A stretch of 64,000 bases of DNA, from contig NZ_FOWQ01000004.1 of assembly GCF_900115505.1 (NCBI RefSeq), positions 56,250 through 120,249 of the forward strand, written 5' to 3'. Origin of the DNA: Geodermatophilus dictyosporus (lineage in GTDB: Bacteria > Actinomycetota > Actinomycetes > Mycobacteriales > Geodermatophilaceae). Positions 60,727-64,000 of this stretch are shown here, one piece after another. Both the position numbers and the translations under genes were made by a program. Position 1 is the stretch's first letter, and each line of letters opens with the position of its first letter. The notes under the pieces were generated by a model, which did not search any database, was not told where the DNA came from, and was given only the letters and a program-made list of their open reading frames with translations.

Positions 60727-61476
60727 GTGAGCGCCGGCTCCGACGTCCGCCGGGCCGCCGGCCTGGTCGTGCTGCTCGGCGCGTGGAACGACGTGGTCGT
60801 GCCGCGGCTGCCCGCCCGCGCCTACGCGCCGGTGAACGCCGCGGCCACCGCCGCCCTGCTGGCTGCGGCGCGGGCCGGGGGGATCTCCTGGGACGAGCTC
60901 GGCCTGCACCCGGGGCGGCTGCCCGCCGGCGCCCGCCGGGGCGGCGCCTGCGCCGCGGTCGTCGGGGCCGGCTACGCCGCCGCGCTGGCGGTTCCCGCGT
61001 CCCGGCCGCTGCTCGCCGACGCGCGCGTCGCGGGGCTCGGTGCGCGGGACCTGACCGCCCGGGTGCTCGTCCGCATCCCGGTCGGCACCGTGCTGTGGGA
61101 GGAGGTGGCCTTCCGCGGCGTGCTCCCGCCCGTGCTGCGGCGGGTGCTGCCGCGGCGGTGGGCGGCTGCGGCAGCGGCGGCGCTCTTCGGCCTCTGGCAC
61201 GTGGCGCCCACCCGCCAGGGGCTCGCGCTCAACGGCCTGGCCGCCGACCCGCTGCGGCGGGCCACCGCGGTCACCGCCGCCTGCCTCGGCACGGCCGGCG
61301 TCGACGTCCTCTTCGCCGCGCTGCGGGAGCGCAGCGGCAGCCTGCTCGCGCCGGCGCTGCTGCACCTGGCCGCCAACGACCTCGGCGTCCTCGCCGCCGC
61401 GGTGGCCTCCCGGGGTGGCTGCGCGGTGGCGCTCCGGAGCCCAGCGCCGGACTGGTGCGCGCCGGCTGTCGCGTGA
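60727..61476 (+). CDS. CPBP family intramembrane metalloprotease
   Basis: A 249-residue membrane protein with about six to seven helices. The CPBP (Rce1/Abi) motifs are EEVAFRGVLPPVLRR (EExxxR), FGLWHVAPT (FxxxH) and ALLHLAANDLG (HxxxN/D). It may process prenylated or other membrane substrates, or give bacteriocin self-immunity. GGAGGGG site before the GTG; 23 bases after the ANTAR gene, likely co-transcribed. Confidence 0.88.
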   Translation: MSAGSDVRRAAGLVVLLGAWNDVVVPRLPARAYAPVNAAATAALLAAARAGGISWDELGLHPGRLPAGARRGGACAAVVGAGYAAALAVPASRPLLADARVAGLGARDLTARVLVRIPVGTVLWEEVAFRGVLPPVLRRVLPRRWAAAAAAALFGLWHVAPTRQGLALNGLAADPLRRATAVTAACLGTAGVDVLFAALRERSGSLLAPALLHLAANDLGVLAAAVASRGGCAVALRSPAPDWCAPAVA

Positions 61477-61690
61477 GGGCGGGTCGCCCGGCTCCCCGAA
61501 CCGCACGCCCGCGACCGTGCGATCGGCCCGGTCCCCAGTCGGCGGCAGGCGCACCGTGACCGCGCGGGACGGGGTGCGTGACGGACACCCGCGCCCATCG
61601 TGGGCCGCCGCAACGAGGCGGGTCCCCTCGGTCGAGAGGGTCATCATCTCCCTGCGGCCGCCGGCCGTCTCCGGCGGCGGGAGGTGCAGG

Positions 61691-62107
61691 ATGTACGCCC
61701 GACTGGCCACCTACCACCTGCGGGTCAGTGATCTGCAGAGCTGGCTCGAGAACCTGGAGCGGCTGATGGCCGCTCCGGACGAGGACCCGCCGGCTGTGGG
61801 GATGCTCGCTGAACTGGACGGCTGCCGAGGCGCGTGGTTCCTGGTCCACGCAGACGAGCAGACCTACGAGGAGGGCATCGCGGACGCCCGGGAGCGGCTG
61901 CAGCGGGGCGAGACCTCGATGCCGGACGAGCTCGAGCAGATGATCCTGTCGTTCTGGGACACGCGCGAGCAGGCCGACACCGTCCGAGAGCGCCTGGGCG
62001 ACAGGCTGGGGCAGCTCCTGGGGTCCGTCGGAGTGACCCTCGCTCGGCCACCGGAGGCGACGACGCTGCGCGTCGAGGGCGGCCGGGCGGTGGAGCCGAC
62101 CGGCTGA
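61691..62107 (+). CDS. Hypothetical protein
   Basis: A 138-residue soluble protein: MYARLATYHLRVSDLQSWLE with a predicted ferredoxin-like (ABM-type) opening, then RGAWFLVHADEQTYEEGIAD and DELEQMILSFWDTREQADTV. The strand-helix pattern resembles dimeric alpha-beta barrel domains, but the match is loose. ATG after GGGAGGTG. The 61477-61690 spacer has nothing else recognisable. Confidence 0.6.
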   Translation: MYARLATYHLRVSDLQSWLENLERLMAAPDEDPPAVGMLAELDGCRGAWFLVHADEQTYEEGIADARERLQRGETSMPDELEQMILSFWDTREQADTVRERLGDRLGQLLGSVGVTLARPPEATTLRVEGGRAVEPTG

Positions 62108-62257
62108 CCGGACCCATCCGAAGGCCGCGGACGTGGCATCCGCGACGGTCCGGGGCGGAGACCGTCGGGTGCGGCGCGCGTGACGACGGGCGTTCAGCCG
62201 CACGTCGGTCCCCTCCCGACCGCCCGTCACGAGGGTGCGCGCCCGGTGCCGGACGCG

Positions 62258-62306
62258 GCGCAGCCCCCGCCAGGGGGATCCGGGGAGACCCTGGCGGGGG
62301 CTGCGC
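62258..62306. terminator. Terminator of glnA1
   Basis: A perfect 18-base stem (62258-62275 with 62289-62306) around a 13-base loop, 32 bases beyond the glnA1 stop and convergent to the 61691 gene. Confidence 0.75.
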
Positions 62307-62338
62307 TTCGCGCAGGTCAGGGGCGGTGGCCCCGTCGC

Positions 62339-63775
62339 TCAGATGTCGTAGTACATCGCGAACTCGTGCGGGTGCGGGCGGAGGCGGATCGGGTCGATCT
62401 CGTTCTCCCGCTTGTACTCGATCCACGTCTCGATCAGGTCGGGGGTGAACACCCCGCCGTCGATCAGGTAGTCGTGGTCGACCTCGAGCCGGTCGAGGAC
62501 GGCGTCCAGCGAGGCCGGGACCTTCTCGATGCCCAGGGCCTCCTCGGGCGGCAGCTCGTAGAGGTCCTTGTCCACCGGCGCCGGCGGCTCGATCTTGTTC
62601 TTGATGCCGTCGAGGCCGGCCATCAGCATCGCCGAGAAGGCGAGGTAGGGGTTGGCCGAGGGGTCGGGCACGCGGAACTCGATGCGCTTGGCCTTCGGGC
62701 TGTCGCCGGAGATCGGGATCCGGCAGCAGGCCGAGCGGTTGCGCGCCGAGTAGACCAGGTTGATCGGGGCCTCGTAGCCGGGCACCAGGCGGTGGTAGCT
62801 GTTCACCGTCGGGTTGGTGAAGGCCAGCAGCGACGGGGCGTGGGCCAGCAGGCCGCCGATGTAGTGGCGGGCGGTGTCGGACAGGCCCGCGTAGCCGGTC
62901 TCGGCGTGGAAGAGCGGCTCGCCGTCCCGCCAGAGGCTCTGGTGGCAGTGCATGCCCGAACCGTTGTCGCCGAAGAGCGGCTTGGGCATGAACGTGGCGG
63001 TCTTGCCGTGCGCCCAGGCGGTGTTCTTGATGACGTACTTGAACAGCATCAGGCTGTCGGCCGACCGCAGCAGCGTGTCGAACTTGTAGTTGATCTCGGC
63101 CTGGCCGCCGGTGCCCACCTCGTGGTGGCCGCGCTCGAGCTCGAGGCCGACGCCGATGAGGTTCTTCATCATGTCGGCGCGCAGGTCGCTCTGCTGGTCG
63201 TAGGGCTCGACCGGGAAGTAGCCGCCCTTCAGCCGCGCCTTGTAGCCGCGGTTGGGGCCGACGCCGTTCTCACCGGTCGGGGAGCCGGAGTTCCAGGCGC
63301 CCTCGACCGAGTCGATGTGGTAGTAGGCCTCGTTGATGCCGGTGTCGTACCGGATCGAGTCGAAGACGTAGAACTCCGCCTCCGGCCCGAAGTAGGCCGT
63401 GTCGGCGATGCCGCTGCTGGCCAGGTAGGCCTCGGCCTTCTTCGCCACGTTGCGCGGGTCGCGGCTGTAGGCCTCGCGCGTGATCGGGTCGTGGATGAAG
63501 AAGTTGACGTTGAGCGTCCTGTGCTTGCGGAAGGGGTCCACGAACGCGCTGTTGGCGTCGGGCAGCAGCAGCATGTCGGACTCGTTGATGGCCTGGAAGC
63601 CGCGGATCGACGAGCCGTCGAAGCCGAGACCGTCGGAGAACGTGTCCTCGCCGAAGGTCGACGCGGGGATCGTGAAGTGCTGCATGACGCCGGGCAGGTC
63701 GCAGAAGCGGACGTCGACGAACTCGACGTCGTTGTCGCGGATGTAGGCAGCGACCTCGTCGGGACTGGTGAACAT
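62339..63775 (-). CDS. glnA1: Glutamine synthetase, GlnA1
   Basis: A 478-residue type I glutamine synthetase (dodecamer), the main ammonium-assimilating enzyme. Key motifs: [88 protein letters not shown] and [20 protein letters not shown]. The adenylylation loop is [10 protein letters not shown], with Tyr the target of GlnE encoded at 45900. GGAGG site before the ATG. A GlnR box and -10 element lie upstream. In the M. tuberculosis order, glnA1 stands beside glnE and glnA2; here about 13 kb of other genes separate it. Confidence 0.97.
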   Translation of the reverse strand: MFTSPDEVAAYIRDNDVEFVDVRFCDLPGVMQHFTIPASTFGEDTFSDGLGFDGSSIRGFQAINESDMLLLPDANSAFVDPFRKHRTLNVNFFIHDPITREAYSRDPRNVAKKAEAYLASSGIADTAYFGPEAEFYVFDSIRYDTGINEAYYHIDSVEGAWNSGSPTGENGVGPNRGYKARLKGGYFPVEPYDQQSDLRADMMKNLIGVGLELERGHHEVGTGGQAEINYKFDTLLRSADSLMLFKYVIKNTAWAHGKTATFMPKPLFGDNGSGMHCHQSLWRDGEPLFHAETGYAGLSDTARHYIGGLLAHAPSLLAFTNPTVNSYHRLVPGYEAPINLVYSARNRSACCRIPISGDSPKAKRIEFRVPDPSANPYLAFSAMLMAGLDGIKNKIEPPAPVDKDLYELPPEEALGIEKVPASLDAVLDRLEVDHDYLIDGGVFTPDLIETWIEYKRENEIDPIRLRPHPHEFAMYYDI

Positions 63776-63809
63776 CGATCCTCCGGGAGTGGGCGGACGG
63801 CCTTCGGCC

Positions 63810-63815
63810 AAGCTA
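63810..63815 (-). promoter_or_regulatory. -10 element of glnA1
   Basis: Minus-strand TAGCTT at 63815-63810; the start site would be near 63803. No good -35, as expected for an activator-dependent promoter. Confidence 0.5.
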
Positions 63816-63825
63816 CGAGCGGGGG

Positions 63826-63863
63826 GTTGCCCCGCGGTGTCCCGTCTGTTTCGGCGCGGTAAC
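63826..63863 (-). promoter_or_regulatory. GlnR box of glnA1
   Basis: On the minus strand GTTAC-n6-GAAAC-n6-GACAC-n6-GCAAC occupies 63863-63826 with exact six-base spacers. The first pair matches the gTnAC-n6-GaAAC consensus fully, the second pair is degenerate. The box is centred about 41 bases upstream of the likely start and overlaps the -35 region, the place for activation by the nitrogen regulator GlnR. Confidence 0.72.
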
Positions 63864-63940
63864 AACGCCCCCGGCGTGTCGGCGCCCGTCGTCGTCCCGG
63901 CTCGGAGGGGCCGGCTGCAGGCGCGTCCTACGCTGGGGGC

Positions 63941-64000
63941 ATGGTCGGGGACGCGCAGCCACCCTCTCAGGGCCGCCGCCGCGGCGCCTCCCTGGGGCTC
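63941..64000 (+). CDS. Partial gene, possibly RDD-family membrane protein
   Basis: The first 20 codons ([20 protein letters not shown]) of a gene cut by the window end. TACGCT lies exactly six bases before the ATG, the leaderless pattern. In actinobacteria an RDD-domain membrane protein (Rv2219A-like) often stands next to glnA1, and the RRRGASLGL phrase is like the start of such proteins; this identity is inference. Confidence 0.5.
   Translation, partial: MVGDAQPPSQGRRRGASLGL

Noticed and set aside
62180-63862. Long plus-strand frame opposite glnA1
   Set aside because: It mirrors the strongly coding glnA1 gene and has Val/Gly/Arg-rich content typical of an antisense shadow.
1-64000. tRNA or rRNA genes
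   Set aside because: No T-loop or anticodon-arm patterns and no rRNA blocks were found on either strand by reading.

Overview
The window is very GC-rich DNA from an actinobacterium, most likely a member of the Geodermatophilaceae (Blastococcus, Geodermatophilus or Modestobacter type). The evidence is the strong G/C third-position bias, many GTG starts, an actinobacterial RNase P RNA, GlnA1/GlnE/GlnA2 side by side, mycothiol-type DinB enzymes, and the pairing of a zinc-ribbon protein with an RNase H/phosphatase fusion. Several blocks match the Mycobacterium tuberculosis Rv2220-Rv2229c neighbourhood (glnA1, glnE, glnA2, panB, RNase H fusion, zinc-ribbon protein), here spread out by inserted genes. 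No tRNA, rRNA or CRISPR array was seen.

Layout. 0-9 kb: zinc-ribbon and RNase H/phosphatase pair, an amino-acid ABC transporter, two fragments of a decayed dihydrofolate-reductase-like gene, nadA, a TauE-type permease and small enzymes. 9-14.5 kb: a secreted cell-wall-type protein behind a c-di-AMP (ydaO) riboswitch, rnpB, an integrase remnant, two DHFR-like proteins, a ferritin with a candidate iron box, and a mycothiol-dependent isomerase-like protein. 14.5-21.5 kb: a secreted beta-amylase (GH14), a multidomain SpoIIE/RsbW/STAS phosphatase and metabolic or hypothetical genes. 21.7-29.5 kb: a complete monoderm Tad/Flp pilus operon (prepilin peptidase, Flp pilin, TadE, TadG-like, CpaB, CpaE, CpaF, TadB, TadC). 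29.6-38.9 kb: a Vms1/eRF1-like protein, small proteins, two diguanylate cyclases, a ChaB-like protein, an SDR and an M24 peptidase. 38.9-49.4 kb: an antitoxin-like gene fragment flanked by direct repeats, panB-nadE, glnA2, a class I amidotransferase, glnE and a CDGSH protein. 49.4-64 kb: a soluble GAF-chemoreceptor-like protein, a diiron redox protein, a MetE-like enzyme, cstA with its small partner, a dicarboxylate symporter, a GAF-ANTAR regulator, a CPBP protease and glnA1 behind a GlnR box.

Genes that work together: glnA1, glnE and glnA2 form the nitrogen-assimilation core, with GlnR-type sites at glnA1 (strong) and glnA2 (weak). The pilus genes are tightly overlapped and form one operon. 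panB and nadE overlap by four bases, and nadA elsewhere in the window also serves NAD synthesis.

The most unusual structure is between cpaE and cpaF. A 32-bp tandem repeat there creates three consecutive 11-codon mini-ORFs, each joined to the next by a GTGA stop/start overlap, so translation could pass as a relay from cpaE to cpaF. A second window-wide pattern is a -10-like hexamer placed exactly six bases before the start codon of many genes, which implies widespread leaderless transcription.
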